Source of the DNA: Clostridia bacterium | Lineage (GTDB): Bacteria; Bacillota; Clostridia; Christensenellales; UBA1242 | Assembly (NCBI GenBank): GCA_017444895.1 | Contig: JAFSVR010000039.1 | Coordinates: 1 to 45,608 of the forward strand | Reading direction: 5' to 3' | DNA: 45,608 nucleotides | Shown here: positions 1-8,876 of the stretch, in pieces | Layout of the letters: every line of letters starts with the position of its first letter | Position numbering within the stretch: the stretch's first letter is position 1 | Made by a program: the position numbers and the translations under genes | The notes under the pieces: model-generated | What the model saw: only the letters and a program-made list of their open reading frames with translations | Databases searched by the model: none | What the model was told of the DNA's origin: nothing

Positions 1-34
1 AAACAAAAATTTTTCAAAAAGTGTCATCAAACCG

Positions 35-62
35 ATTGTATTTTGAGATAAGGGTATACAAT
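35..62. promoter_or_regulatory. Inverted repeat upstream of phage regulator gene
   Basis: The arms ATTGTAT (35-41) and ATACAAT (56-62) are exact inverted repeats separated by 14 bases. The element lies about 100 bases upstream of the HTH gene that opens the virion block, so it could be an operator. Seven-base arms also arise by chance in AT-rich DNA. Nothing else coding is seen in bases 1-162. Confidence 0.25.
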
Positions 63-112
63 GCGGGTGTCAGCAGAAAAGCAAACAATGATTTTGCACA
101 AACAGATTTTGC

Positions 113-141
113 TTTCAATATTTGACAAAATTCGATAAAAT
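113..141 (+). promoter_or_regulatory. Possible promoter of the HTH regulator gene
   Basis: TTTCAA (113-118), 17 bases, then TAAAAT (136-141) fits a weak sigma-A promoter whose transcript would begin close to the Shine-Dalgarno AGGAGAGG at 147-154. TTTGACA also occurs twice, at 121-127 and 141-147, which could instead mark a repeated binding site. The -35 box is poor. Confidence 0.35.
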
Positions 142-162
142 TTGACAGGAGAGGAAACAACA

Positions 163-858
163 ATGAAGAGGGGAACTTGTTGCGAAAAAAAAGTGAAAAA
201 CGAGGTGAAAAAACCAATATTATCAAGCTATAAAAAATGCAAAAAGCTTCTCAAAACAGTAAAAAACCATCAAAAAAGTGCAATAAATTGCCAAAAATCA
301 AACAAAAGCATTACTGTTGATGGTTTTGATGAGTTTGATAGAAATTCGGTTTTGGGTGAGTTTAATTCAATGAGAGTTTGGGTTAAAACGTTGCTTTCAA
401 TATATGGAAGTGTTCCAAACATCATTAAGCTCATAGATGGGCTTGTTTCTTCAAACGCAACAAATCCTTTCGGAAGTTGTGGGAACTCAACGTGCGATAC
501 ATATGGTCAAATTGAAAAGATTATTGATTTGTGTGAAAGAAAGAATAAGATGCTTAACATTTATATTCTGATCAAAAAACTTATTGCAGACATAACGCCT
601 GCGGAAAATGCCCTTATTGAAGCAAGATTTGTTGAAAAGCTGACTGTTGAGGCCGTTGCGCTCGACCTTAAATGCACAACGCGAAGCGTGTTTAGAAAAA
701 TCAATTCGTTGGTTGATAAACTTGCAACATTTGCGATCAGTAAAGGATGGTCAACATTCTTTATTGAAAGTCAACTTGAAGACGAGCCTTGGGTTATTGA
801 GCAATATAACTCGTTTAAGATTGAACAGCAGAAGAAACAAAAACGAAACTTAAAGTAG
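163..858 (+). CDS. Phage-type HTH transcription regulator (sigma-70 region 4-like)
   Basis: A protein of 231 residues. The start at 163 is chosen because AGGAGAGG lies 8 bases upstream; a longer TTG start at 142 would swallow that site. The N-terminal 60 residues are strongly basic and contain several cysteines. The C-terminal part (about residues 145-185) has the layout of a sigma-70 region 4 helix-turn-helix: ENALIEARF, then LTVEAVALDL, then TTRSVFRKINSLVDKL. ArpU/RinA-type late regulators of Gram-positive phages look like this and sit just before the packaging genes, as here. The likely role is activating the late operon; a DNA-packaging role is possible but less likely. Its end overlaps the convergent reverse-strand gene by 9 bases. 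Confidence 0.55.
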   Translation: MKRGTCCEKKVKNEVKKPILSSYKKCKKLLKTVKNHQKSAINCQKSNKSITVDGFDEFDRNSVLGEFNSMRVWVKTLLSIYGSVPNIIKLIDGLVSSNATNPFGSCGNSTCDTYGQIEKIIDLCERKNKMLNIYILIKKLIADITPAENALIEARFVEKLTVEAVALDLKCTTRSVFRKINSLVDKLATFAISKGWSTFFIESQLEDEPWVIEQYNSFKIEQQKKQKRNLK

Positions 859-1767
859 GTTTTCGTCATCTAGTTCATCAAGGGAAAATTGAGGTGAGTT
901 GGGGCTTGCCCGTTTATATCGCTTAACTTGTTTGAAAGGTTTGCCCTTAAAAAACTGGACACTTGTTTTTTGGCTTTTTGATTGATCTTGGGCTGTTTTT
1001 GTAGTCTTTCGGTGTTTTATTAACAATATTGCAAAAATGGCAACAATGGGCAAGCAAATCAAGATGATAAGGACACTTTGGACAAGTGTGGAAATTTCAA
1101 GATTTTCAAACTCGCTTTCTGGACTTATCGAATTATTTGCGATTGTTGGCTCGGGATTGGCGTCATCCTCAGTGTTTTGAGGAATTGCTTCTAGGCCAGT
1201 AATGCGTTCGGAATAAACATAGCCATAATAGATTTTTGTGGGGCTATATTCTGGGCAATATTCACAGTAAATCCAAATGCTTGAACTTCCGTCGGTTGGA
1301 ACCTCAGCTGATATTCTAGCAATGTACGTTAGGTTTTGTGTTGATGATGGAAGGGAACAGGTTGTGTTGGTGTTGTCAATTTTTGGCGTGCTTCGCAGTT
1401 GTGTTCCTGCATCGGGTTTAATGCTAAAAGTTAACTTGTCTGGCTCTGGCTTTGTTGGGGTGAAAGAAACAATCTTCACTCTGTCTTGTGAAACATATCC
1501 AATAATGTTTGAATACTTAACTTGATAGAACGTTTGACTATTTGATGATATGATCAAAGCAAAATATGTTTCTGGGATTTCAAAGTATATGTTTTCAAGG
1601 CTGGTGTCAGATATGTTGCTTGTTTTGAAAAATAGGCAATTAGCCTTTGCCTTAACAAAGGTTTGGCTAGAAGCTTGGGTTGTGCGCAATGGGCTTGATT
1701 TAATTGAGAGAAATGTGAAAGAAAAACAAACCGCAAGCAATAAACTGATTATTGTTCTTTTTTTCAT
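850..1767 (-). CDS. Membrane-anchored SH3-like extracytoplasmic protein
   Basis: A protein of 305 residues. The ATG at 1767 is chosen because it opens a clear signal peptide (MKKRTIISLLLAVCFSF...). The exported part carries two bacterial SH3-like stretches, marked by VKYSNIIGYVSQDRVKIV and, later, YYGYVYSERITGL. A linker rich in Pro, Glu and Asn follows, then one transmembrane segment (about residues 225-248) and a basic, Lys/Ser-rich cytoplasmic tail. Bacterial SH3 domains usually bind cell-wall peptides, so a wall-sensing or wall-binding role is inferred. It is not a known virion component, yet it lies on the opposite strand between the phage regulator and TerL. No Shine-Dalgarno precedes it; TAGAAT lies 7 bases upstream, suggesting a leaderless message. 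Confidence 0.6.
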   Translation of the reverse strand: MKKRTIISLLLAVCFSFTFLSIKSSPLRTTQASSQTFVKAKANCLFFKTSNISDTSLENIYFEIPETYFALIISSNSQTFYQVKYSNIIGYVSQDRVKIVSFTPTKPEPDKLTFSIKPDAGTQLRSTPKIDNTNTTCSLPSSTQNLTYIARISAEVPTDGSSSIWIYCEYCPEYSPTKIYYGYVYSERITGLEAIPQNTEDDANPEPTIANNSISPESEFENLEISTLVQSVLIILICLPIVAIFAILLIKHRKTTKTAQDQSKSQKTSVQFFKGKPFKQVKRYKRASPNSPQFSLDELDDENLL

Positions 1768-1774
1768 ACTTAAT

Positions 1775-1780
1775 ATTCTA
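1775..1780 (-). promoter_or_regulatory. Candidate -10 box of a leaderless message
   Basis: Read on the reverse strand, TAGAAT lies 7 bases before the ATG of the SH3-like gene, which has no Shine-Dalgarno. TTTCAT lies 16 bases further upstream as a weak -35. The spacing would place the transcription start at or next to the ATG. Confidence 0.35.
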
Positions 1781-1897
1781 ATTATTTGATCCAAATATGA
1801 AAGTGGAAAAATCAATAAATCGGTTGTGTTTTGCTTGTTGTTGTCGGTTTTTGTTATAAAGAAAAAACTGCAAATTATAAACACTATAGGCACAAAA

Positions 1898-3340
1898 ATG
1901 ACTAAAAAACTGCAAAAAACAGCAAATTTATATAAATTATATCTTGAATTATCCAGAAGGAAGGGTGGAAAACTAAGCAAGTATAACAGTGGTTCTGTTA
2001 AGCATATAAAGCAACTCGAGTTTCATAAATGCCAAAAAAGAAACAGGTGGGTGTTTGGAGGGAATAGAACCGGAAAAACTGAGTGTGGTGCGGTTGAGGC
2101 TATATGGCTTGCTCGTGGGTGTCATCCATATAGAAAAAACAAGCCAAATGTGTGTGGGTGGGTGGTAAGCCTCTCAACTAAGGTTCAAAAAGAGGTTGCG
2201 CAACAAAAAATTTTTGATTATCTTGATAGGTCTTGGATTGAAGAAATTGTTATGCATTCTGGCAAAAAGGATGCGCCGGAATATGGAGTTGTTGATACGC
2301 TGGTAATTAAAAACGTTTTTGGCACAACTAGCAAAATTGTTTTTAAGACCTGCGAGGAAGGGCGTGATAAGTTTCAGGGTGCTTCGCTTGATTTTGTTTG
2401 GTTTGATGAGGAGCCGCCAAAAGATATCTACTTTGAATGTAAGATGCGTGTTATGGACAAGTGTGGTGATATCTTTGGAACGATGACGCCTCTTTTGGGG
2501 CTTACATTTGTTTATGATGAAATCTACCTAAATGCTCATAACGATGATGAGGTTTGGTGTGAATTTTTTAGCTGGGAAGATAACCCGTTTCTTTCTAGTG
2601 AAGAAATAGCAAGACTTAGCAGTTCTCTTTCTGCTGAAAGCCTTGAATCTAGAAAATATGGGCGATTTACAGACATTGCAAGCAGCCAAGTTTACACGGA
2701 GTTTGATGAAAGCGTAAATGTCGTTGAGCCATTTAATGTTCCAAAGGATTGGTATGATAAAATATCCATTGATCCAGGATTGCACAATCCATTGAGTTGC
2801 CACTTTTACGCTGTTGATAATGATAACAATATATATGTTATTGCCGAACATTACGCATCAAATAAAACTGTTGAAGAGCATTCTATTGCCATAAAAAGCA
2901 TTTGCAAAACGCTGGATTGGCCGGTTGGGTTTGGTGGAAACTATGAAGCGCTTATAGATAGTGCGGCGTCCCAGAGAACGCTTGCCAGTGAGAAGAGTGT
3001 TGTTGAGTTGTTTTATGATTATGGCATTAGCGTTAATCCAAATGTCAACAAGGATTTGTTTTCTGGAATATCTCGGGTTAAAAGATATTTTAAGGATGCA
3101 AACAATAAACCGCATATATTTATCTTTAAAACTTGTGTAAATTTAATACGGGAAATAAAAGGGTATTTTTGGGGCCAAAATGATGCACCAATAAAAAGAG
3201 ATGATCACGCCCTTGATGAACTTAGATATTATATTATGAGCAGGCCTGAATATTCACCACCAACAGAAAATCTTAATGCGATTCAAAAAGACAAAAGAAA
3301 GCTGTATAGAAAAATTAAAAACAGCAAAATGCGATTATAG
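1898..3340 (+). CDS. terL: Phage terminase large subunit (DNA-packaging ATPase/nuclease)
   Basis: The packaging motor of the virion block, 480 residues from the ATG at 1898 (AGG lies 7 bases upstream). The ATPase half has Walker A GGNRTGKT (54-61), Walker B FVWFDEEP (166-173) and the coupling motif GTMTP (194-198). The nuclease half has the expected RNase H-fold acidic residues: D292 in SIDPG, D354 in LIDSAA, and a DDHALDE cluster near 435-441. Length and all motifs are complete, so the enzyme looks intact. The protein docks on the portal, cuts concatemers and pumps DNA into the prohead. The reading frame extends upstream to 1826 over the divergent gene's promoter region, but that part does not look coding. 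Confidence 0.93.
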   Translation: MTKKLQKTANLYKLYLELSRRKGGKLSKYNSGSVKHIKQLEFHKCQKRNRWVFGGNRTGKTECGAVEAIWLARGCHPYRKNKPNVCGWVVSLSTKVQKEVAQQKIFDYLDRSWIEEIVMHSGKKDAPEYGVVDTLVIKNVFGTTSKIVFKTCEEGRDKFQGASLDFVWFDEEPPKDIYFECKMRVMDKCGDIFGTMTPLLGLTFVYDEIYLNAHNDDEVWCEFFSWEDNPFLSSEEIARLSSSLSAESLESRKYGRFTDIASSQVYTEFDESVNVVEPFNVPKDWYDKISIDPGLHNPLSCHFYAVDNDNNIYVIAEHYASNKTVEEHSIAIKSICKTLDWPVGFGGNYEALIDSAASQRTLASEKSVVELFYDYGISVNPNVNKDLFSGISRVKRYFKDANNKPHIFIFKTCVNLIREIKGYFWGQNDAPIKRDDHALDELRYYIMSRPEYSPPTENLNAIQKDKRKLYRKIKNSKMRL

Positions 3341-3406
3341 AAAACGCAAAAACAAATTTTAATTTTTGTAAAAACAGCCAATTATTGAAAATTAATTTTT
3401 AATTTG

Positions 3407-3441
3407 CAGTTTATTTGGTATTTTCAAAGATTTATAAACTG
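3407..3441. repeat. Inverted repeat in the gap after terL
   Basis: CAGTTTAT (3407-3414) and ATAAACTG (3434-3441) are exact inverted arms around a 19-base loop. They lie inside the 190-base, very A/T-rich gap (3341-3530) between TerL and the TerS-like gene; nothing else is recognisable there. A regulatory site or packaging site is possible. Confidence 0.3.
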
Positions 3442-3518
3442 CCGAAAACCGCAAACTTTGCAATTTAGAAAACTTATAAAGGCAAAAATGCAAAAAAATC
3501 TTAAATTTTGCTACTTTT

Positions 3519-3524
3519 TACAAT
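3519..3524 (+). promoter_or_regulatory. Candidate -10 box before the TerS-like gene
   Basis: TACAAT lies 6 bases before the ATG at 3531, and no Shine-Dalgarno is present. This spacing matches a leaderless start like that of lepA. No convincing -35 box is visible. Confidence 0.25.
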
Positions 3525-3530
3525 TTAGAT

Positions 3531-4010
3531 ATGGATAATGTTTTAGAACAATTGAATAAGGTTTTAATTAAAAAGGCCCTGGGGTTCTATTATAGTGAGG
3601 AGGCTCTTGAATACAATGTTGAACAAAAGCCGTCCTTGCAAAAGCATGCATCTCAGGTTTCTTTTTTTGATGAAGAGGGTTGTGATTGTGGAACAAAAAA
3701 ACCAAAAAGAAAATCTTCAAAAAGTGTCAGTGTTTTGCCTGATTCTGAAAATTTGGATGTAAAATGCTCTCAGATGCAAGAAAACATTGTTGCTAGTTCT
3801 TTGGGGGAAAATTTGAGATTAAATGAAAATCAACAAACGCTTACTCTTTCTAAAAAGAAAATTACCACGCACTATGTTCCGCCTGATATGCTTGCTATTA
3901 AAATGCTTCTTGAAAATTCTTCAAAAACGAATTTAGAAAGCATAGAAAATTTGTCTGATGAAGAGTTGATAGAAAGAATAAAGGAGCTTTCCAAAGAATT
4001 AAACATTTGA
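3531..4010 (+). CDS. TerS-like DNA-packaging protein, HTH-less form
   Basis: A protein of 159 residues. It carries the two sequence marks common in the C-terminal half of many phage small terminases: LIKKALGFYYSEE (about 12-24), and later SKKKITTHYVPPDMLAIKML, resembling the KALGY-EYEE ... KK...VPPD-AI--L pattern. The family normally has an N-terminal helix-turn-helix that binds the packaging site; none is seen here, as the KALGF motif starts almost at the N-terminus. The middle (about 50-100) is low-complexity and charged. Unusually it lies after TerL rather than before it. The extreme C-terminus is an acidic helix, LSDEELIERIKELSKEL. It may select DNA for TerL or only be a relic of a TerS. 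Family recall is from memory. Confidence 0.5.
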   Translation: MDNVLEQLNKVLIKKALGFYYSEEALEYNVEQKPSLQKHASQVSFFDEEGCDCGTKKPKRKSSKSVSVLPDSENLDVKCSQMQENIVASSLGENLRLNENQQTLTLSKKKITTHYVPPDMLAIKMLLENSSKTNLESIENLSDEELIERIKELSKELNI

Positions 4011-4058
4011 TGCAACAACTATTATGGTGGTTGCATTTTTCTTGCAAAAAGGAGTTTT

Positions 4059-5963
4059 ATGGATAACGAAAAAATTGAAAAATTCTTTTATGGCGAAGAT
4101 GAGGATGCTCAAATCGTTAAAGAGGTTATTGCTGATTTTGAACAGCGCCGTGAAGAAAGGCGACATTTTGATTTGCTTTGGGAACTCAATATGAATTTTG
4201 TTCTTGGCAATCAATACACAGCCATTTTGCCAAACGGCGAAATCAGTGAAACTGAAAAAATCTATAATTGGGAGTGTAGAGAGGTATATAATCACATTGC
4301 ACCCATAATTGAAACTCGCCTTGCAAAACTAAAAAGAGTTAGACCAACAGTTAACGTCCGACCAACAAGCAGTGAGGAAAGTGATGTTTATTGCTCAAAA
4401 CTTTGCAAAGCCATTATTGAGTATCAAAAGCGCAAGCTTAATCTTTCAAAACTTGTTAGCGAGGCAAGCGTTTGGAGCGAGGTTTGTGGAACTGCATTCT
4501 ATAAGGTTGTTTGGGACTCAAATGCCGGCAAGGTTATTGCCTGTGATGATAAAACGGGTAAAAAATTCTATTCTGGTGATGTTAATATATCCGTTTGCTC
4601 ACCTTTTGAAATTTTCCCTGATTCTAATAGTGTTTCAGATGTTGATGAGTGTTCTAGCATCATTCACGCAAGAATAATGCCAACTAGTGAAGCAAAAATG
4701 CTTTTTGATGTTGATGTTAAAGGTGGAGATAGATACGCATACACATTTGATGGAAACACATTTTTAAGCGGAATTAGCGGACGAAGCAATGTTAGCAAAG
4801 TTACAAAAGATGTTCGCCACAATCATTGTTTGGTTATTGAAAAATATGTTAAGCCAAATGCTGAATACCCTGATGGCAGGCTTATTATCGTTTGTGAAAA
4901 CAAATTGGTTTATGATGGGCAGTTGCCTTTTGTTTTTGGTGAGAGTCAAGAACGAGGTTTTCCGTTTGTTAAGCAAATTGCCATTAAAGATGTTGGCTCA
5001 TTTTGGGGTGGTAGCGTTGTTGAAAGATGTATTCCTATTCAACGAGCATATAACGCTGTTAAAAACCGCAAACATGAATATCTTGCAAGGCTAACAGGGG
5101 GCATATTGGCTGTTGAAGATGGTTCCGTTGATATGGACAATCTTGAGGACGAAGGCCTTGCCCCAGGAAAAATTTTGGTTTATAGACAGGGCTCAAGCCT
5201 TCCAAGATATATGGATCACGGCGAAGTCCCTTATGATTTTAATAGGGAAGAAGACAGGCTTCTTAATGAGTTCATAACCGTTAGTGGCGTTAGCGAACTT
5301 ATGCGTGATAGTTCGGTTCCAAGCAGTGTTACGAGTGGCAGGGCAATAAGCCTGCTTATTGAGCAAGATGAATCAAGACTTTCGGCAACCGGCGAATATA
5401 TAAGAGAATCCGTTTTGCAAATTTGTGATTATATTTTGAAACTATATAAACAGTTTGCAAGCACTGAAAGATTGTGTGAAATCACTGATGAAAATGGGGA
5501 TATTGAGGTCTACTATTTCAATGGCGCTCAAATCACAAACTATGATGTTGTTTTGGATTCTGTTAATGAACTGACAGAAAGCCCAGCACAACGCAGAAAT
5601 ACTATTTTGGAACTATTCAGGCTCGGACTGTTTCATGATGAAAACGGGAAGCTTAGCGATAGAACCAGATATAAATTGCTAGATAGCCTTGGCTTCGGGC
5701 TTTGGGATTATGCCCAAGACGAGCGAAGCTTGCAAGTTAAAAATGCCATAGAGGAAAATCTTAATATGAACGAGGATGTCAGGCCAAGTGATATTGACGA
5801 CCACAAAATTCATATTGAGGAACACCGCAAATTTATGCTTTCAAACGAAGCAAAGAAGCGGGGGAAGGAATATGTTGAACTTTTGCACAAGCATCTTGTT
5901 GCGCATAAAAATATGCTCATTCCCGCTCAAATTACTGGAGAAAATTTTAATTATAGAGGATAA
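4059..5963 (+). CDS. Phage portal protein (podovirus type)
   Basis: A protein of 634 residues with a strong Shine-Dalgarno (AAGGAG). Length, acidic N-terminus and order (TerL, portal, scaffold, capsid) fit the large P22-like portals of short-tailed phages. Recognisable stretches include NHIAPIIETRLAKLKRVRP and the later SGVSELMRDSSVPSSVTSGRA, a pattern conserved in this family and lying in the clip/stem-crown region. The portal forms the dodecameric ring at one capsid vertex, through which TerL pumps DNA and to which the adaptor binds. The frame is intact, with no sign of decay. Confidence 0.85.
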   Translation: MDNEKIEKFFYGEDEDAQIVKEVIADFEQRREERRHFDLLWELNMNFVLGNQYTAILPNGEISETEKIYNWECREVYNHIAPIIETRLAKLKRVRPTVNVRPTSSEESDVYCSKLCKAIIEYQKRKLNLSKLVSEASVWSEVCGTAFYKVVWDSNAGKVIACDDKTGKKFYSGDVNISVCSPFEIFPDSNSVSDVDECSSIIHARIMPTSEAKMLFDVDVKGGDRYAYTFDGNTFLSGISGRSNVSKVTKDVRHNHCLVIEKYVKPNAEYPDGRLIIVCENKLVYDGQLPFVFGESQERGFPFVKQIAIKDVGSFWGGSVVERCIPIQRAYNAVKNRKHEYLARLTGGILAVEDGSVDMDNLEDEGLAPGKILVYRQGSSLPRYMDHGEVPYDFNREEDRLLNEFITVSGVSELMRDSSVPSSVTSGRAISLLIEQDESRLSATGEYIRESVLQICDYILKLYKQFASTERLCEITDENGDIEVYYFNGAQITNYDVVLDSVNELTESPAQRRNTILELFRLGLFHDENGKLSDRTRYKLLDSLGFGLWDYAQDERSLQVKNAIEENLNMNEDVRPSDIDDHKIHIEEHRKFMLSNEAKKRGKEYVELLHKHLVAHKNMLIPAQITGENFNYRG

Positions 5964-5966
5964 ATA

Positions 5967-6689
5967 ATGGAAGAGAAATTATTTGGGGAACAATCAGCTC
6001 AAAATGTTGATTCCATTGGCAAGGTTGCCAGCGATGCGCAAAAAGATTTTGATAAAAGCGCAACAATATCACCGAATGAAACAGAAATGGCCGACTCCCC
6101 TTATGGTAAGTTCAAAGATGCAAAAAGCCTGCTAGATGCCTATAACAGTTTAGAAGCAGAATTCACAAGAAAAAGCCAAAAACTTGCAGAGCTTACTCGT
6201 GGCACCACTACTTCAAGCCAAGAAAAAGAGGCTTTGCCAACTGATGCAACTGCTGTTGCCAGCGCAAGTGAAAATGAAAATAGCGTGCCAATGTATAAAA
6301 AAGCTGATTGGAAAAAGCGAGTTTCAGACTATCTTGAGGCAAATCCAAATGCAAAAAGCGAGGCAAAAACAATGAGCAAAATCTTGCTTGAAAACAAGGA
6401 AATTGCAAAAAGTGAGAACTGCCTTGATTTGGCATATAAACTGAGTTTGGCACAAAAATATGTTGAGCCTGCAAAACTTGCCCAAGACGACGAGTTCATC
6501 AAGGAATATATAGGGAATAATCAGCGCGCCAAGGATTTGATTGTTTCACAATATATACAATCTTTGCAATCTCGTCAGGTTGCCCCACAAACGATAATGG
6601 GGCAGCCAAAAGCTCTCGTTGCATCACCATCAAAGCCCATTGGCTCAATGGAAAAAGCACGAGAAATTACACTTAAATTATTCACTTAA
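5967..6689 (+). CDS. Capsid scaffolding protein
   Basis: A protein of 240 residues between portal and major capsid, the usual place of a scaffold. It is hydrophilic, rich in Ala, Lys, Glu, Ser and Gln, and predicted mainly helical: FDKSATISPNETEMADSPYG is followed by a helical YGKFKDAKSLLDAYNSLEAE stretch, which is typical of phage scaffolds that start with 'KFKdaksLldAY'. It should line the inside of the prohead and leave before packaging. The gene begins 3 bases after the portal stop, with AGAGGA as ribosome-binding site, so it belongs to the same transcript. Confidence 0.72.
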   Translation: MEEKLFGEQSAQNVDSIGKVASDAQKDFDKSATISPNETEMADSPYGKFKDAKSLLDAYNSLEAEFTRKSQKLAELTRGTTTSSQEKEALPTDATAVASASENENSVPMYKKADWKKRVSDYLEANPNAKSEAKTMSKILLENKEIAKSENCLDLAYKLSLAQKYVEPAKLAQDDEFIKEYIGNNQRAKDLIVSQYIQSLQSRQVAPQTIMGQPKALVASPSKPIGSMEKAREITLKLFT

Positions 6690-6703
6690 AATAGGAGAAA
6701 ACA

Positions 6704-7903
6704 ATGGTTACATTATCTAATGCAGATAAAGCACTTAAAGAAGTTTATCTGGGCGTTGTTAGTGAACAACTTAACACCTCAGTTAACCCACTTCTTGCAA
6801 AGATTAACCAAACAAGTGATGATGTTTGGGGAAACGAAATCAAAAAAGTTGCTCCATACGGCTTGAATGGTGGAATTGGTGCAGGAACCGAAACAGGCGA
6901 CTTGCCAGTTGCATCATCAAACAACTATGAGCAATTCACATTAACACTTAAAAACCTTTATGGTAAAATTGAAATTTCAGACAAGGCAATGCGTGCTTCA
7001 ATGAATTCAGCCGGTGCCTTTGTTAACCTTCTTAATGCTGAAATGGAGGGACTTGTTAGAGCAAGTTCGTTCAACCTTGGAAGAATGCTTTATGGTGATG
7101 GAACGGGTGTTTTAACCGATATCACGGATAACGGAACAACAACCCTTGAAGTTTCAAGCACTCAAAACGTTATGGAAGGGATGGTTATTGACATCATTGA
7201 CGCTTCAGGTGTTATTCAAACTGGCTATGGCGCAAAGAAAATTGTTTCTGTTGACCATACAAACTTGACTTTAACAATTGCTGACGTTTCAATGACTGCA
7301 AGTGCATTCAAGCCAACTCAAAACGCAACATATTATATTTGCGTTCAGGGTTCTTATGGCAAAGAACTTACCGGTCTTGGAGAAATCTTCAAAACAACTG
7401 GAACAATTTATGGGTTGAGCAAATCCAACTATGCCTGGCTTATTCCATACACAAAAGACTTCACCAACAACAACCTTACAATCCAAATCAGCGATGTTAG
7501 AATTCAGGGCGCAATTGATGAGGTTCAAGAGCGCAGTGGCTCAAATGTTGACTTCATCTGTTGCTCAATGGGCGTAAGGAGAAACTATCTTAACTATTTC
7601 AGCCAATACAGAACCAACCTTGATTATCTCAATCTTGCTGGTGGTTTCAAGGCAATAAGCTATAGCGGAATTCCTATTGTTGGCGACAGATTTGTTGCTC
7701 CACATTCTCTTTATATCTTAGACACAAAAGATTTCCATTTGCATCAACTTTGCGATTGGAAGTGGCTTGAAGGCGAAGATGGAAGAGTTATCAAGCAAAA
7801 CGCTGGCAAACCAACATATAGCGCAACCTTGGTTAAATATGCAGATTTGATGTGCGACAGACCAGGCGGACAAGCAAAACTTACTGGTATTTCTGAATCG
7901 TAA
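6704..7903 (+). CDS. Major capsid protein
   Basis: A protein of 399 residues following the scaffold with a good Shine-Dalgarno (AGGAG). The N-terminal part has YGKIEISDKAMRAS and later LVRASSFNLGRMLYGDGTG, patterns typical of HK97-fold capsid proteins of Firmicutes phages. The middle is rich in Thr/Val beta-strands (probable insertion domain), and the last third runs through a conserved GIPIVGDRFV stretch to the C-terminus. No N-terminal protease-cleaved delta domain is apparent, agreeing with a separate scaffold and no visible prohead protease. The start of this gene also has the cleanest codon use in the block, as expected for the most abundant virion protein. Confidence 0.85.
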   Translation: MVTLSNADKALKEVYLGVVSEQLNTSVNPLLAKINQTSDDVWGNEIKKVAPYGLNGGIGAGTETGDLPVASSNNYEQFTLTLKNLYGKIEISDKAMRASMNSAGAFVNLLNAEMEGLVRASSFNLGRMLYGDGTGVLTDITDNGTTTLEVSSTQNVMEGMVIDIIDASGVIQTGYGAKKIVSVDHTNLTLTIADVSMTASAFKPTQNATYYICVQGSYGKELTGLGEIFKTTGTIYGLSKSNYAWLIPYTKDFTNNNLTIQISDVRIQGAIDEVQERSGSNVDFICCSMGVRRNYLNYFSQYRTNLDYLNLAGGFKAISYSGIPIVGDRFVAPHSLYILDTKDFHLHQLCDWKWLEGEDGRVIKQNAGKPTYSATLVKYADLMCDRPGGQAKLTGISES

Positions 7904-7916
7904 TAATGAGGTTTTT

Positions 7917-8297
7917 ATGAAAGAGTATTTGGTCGTATATAAGGACGTGTTTTTCATTTATAGGCGCATAAAAGAAATCGATAGAAACTATTGCCTTATG
8001 TTTAATTTGAAAAACAAGTGTTTTGAAATTCACAACTTCAATCAGCGGGGAACAAGTTTTGTTATGAAGGCGGAACCGCTGGATAGCAGGCTCATTTCAA
8101 AGCTTGTTGAAACCCGTGTTGAAAATGTTAATAAACTAATACAAAAACTTGATGGCGAGAATGAGCGCATAAAGATGCAGGGCAAAAAGACGGCGATAAA
8201 CAGCGCAAATGATAGGTTCTTTGAAATTGCTAAATACTCTTTCAATAAAAACAGAGATTTATCGCAAGAGGAAATTAAAAAAATATTAAACATATAG
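7917..8297 (+). CDS. Small conserved phage protein after capsid
   Basis: A protein of 126 residues just after the capsid gene, with GAGG as ribosome-binding site. The first 60 residues look like a compact alpha/beta fold (YLVVYKDVFFIYRRIKEID). The rest is a charged helix that ends LSQEEIKKILNI. Proteins of this size and pattern are common after the capsid gene in Firmicutes phages, but I know of no assigned function. Placement suggests a head-associated or assembly role. Confidence 0.55.
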   Translation: MKEYLVVYKDVFFIYRRIKEIDRNYCLMFNLKNKCFEIHNFNQRGTSFVMKAEPLDSRLISKLVETRVENVNKLIQKLDGENERIKMQGKKTAINSANDRFFEIAKYSFNKNRDLSQEEIKKILNI

Positions 8298-8306
8298 GAG
8301 AAAACT

Positions 8307-8876
8307 ATGCTTAATGATTTATTAATGCTCGTTGGTTCTTTGCTTGGGCTTGGTGATGTTACGGATTATCTTGCTAGTTATGATGCAGACAATCCGACAA
8401 CTCCGCCAAGCAATCTCACCGACTTAAAACGTCTTGCTAATTTTGCATATTCACAAATTGTTCGTGATTATATGCCATTACTCATAACCGAAACAAAAAC
8501 CAGCAATGCTAGTTGCGAAATTGCATATGCTGGTTTTTCAAAAACCGTTGCGAACATCAAGAAGGTTTGTTTTGAAAATGGAACGCCTTGCACTTTCAGG
8601 TGTTTTCCAGAATTCATTAAGGTTGGGTATCCAACAAGAAAATTCCTTATAACATATGCCTATGTTCCAAATGAATTTTCTGATCTTGAAGATGAGATAG
8701 AGTTACCATTTGGGCTGAGTTTAACTGCCGTTGCTTTTGCAACATGCTTTGAGTATGCAATTGCTGGTGGGCTTTATGATGAAGCGGATATGTGGGAACA
8801 GCGTTTCAAAGAAAAGATATCAAGTGCTATCAGGGGGAATAGGGAACACAAATTGCCTTCAAGGGGGTGGATTTAG
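8307..8876 (+). CDS. Head-tail adaptor (gp4/gp6-like connector)
   Basis: A protein of 189 residues, mainly helical. Its position between the capsid region and the nozzle-like gene, its size, and a C-terminal half made of helices (LTAVAFATCFEYAIAGGLYDEAD...WEQRFKEKIS) fit the connector protein that binds under the portal in short-tailed phages. The first 15 residues are hydrophobic, which is odd for an adaptor but too short and irregular for a sure signal peptide. Its stop overlaps the next start (TAGTG), so the two are translationally coupled. Confidence 0.6.
   Translation: MLNDLLMLVGSLLGLGDVTDYLASYDADNPTTPPSNLTDLKRLANFAYSQIVRDYMPLLITETKTSNASCEIAYAGFSKTVANIKKVCFENGTPCTFRCFPEFIKVGYPTRKFLITYAYVPNEFSDLEDEIELPFGLSLTAVAFATCFEYAIAGGLYDEADMWEQRFKEKISSAIRGNREHKLPSRGWI

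Noticed and set aside
3341..3530. Possible small gene between terL and the TerS-like gene
   Set aside because: No frame with a start and a ribosome-binding site; only A/T-rich sequence and one inverted repeat.
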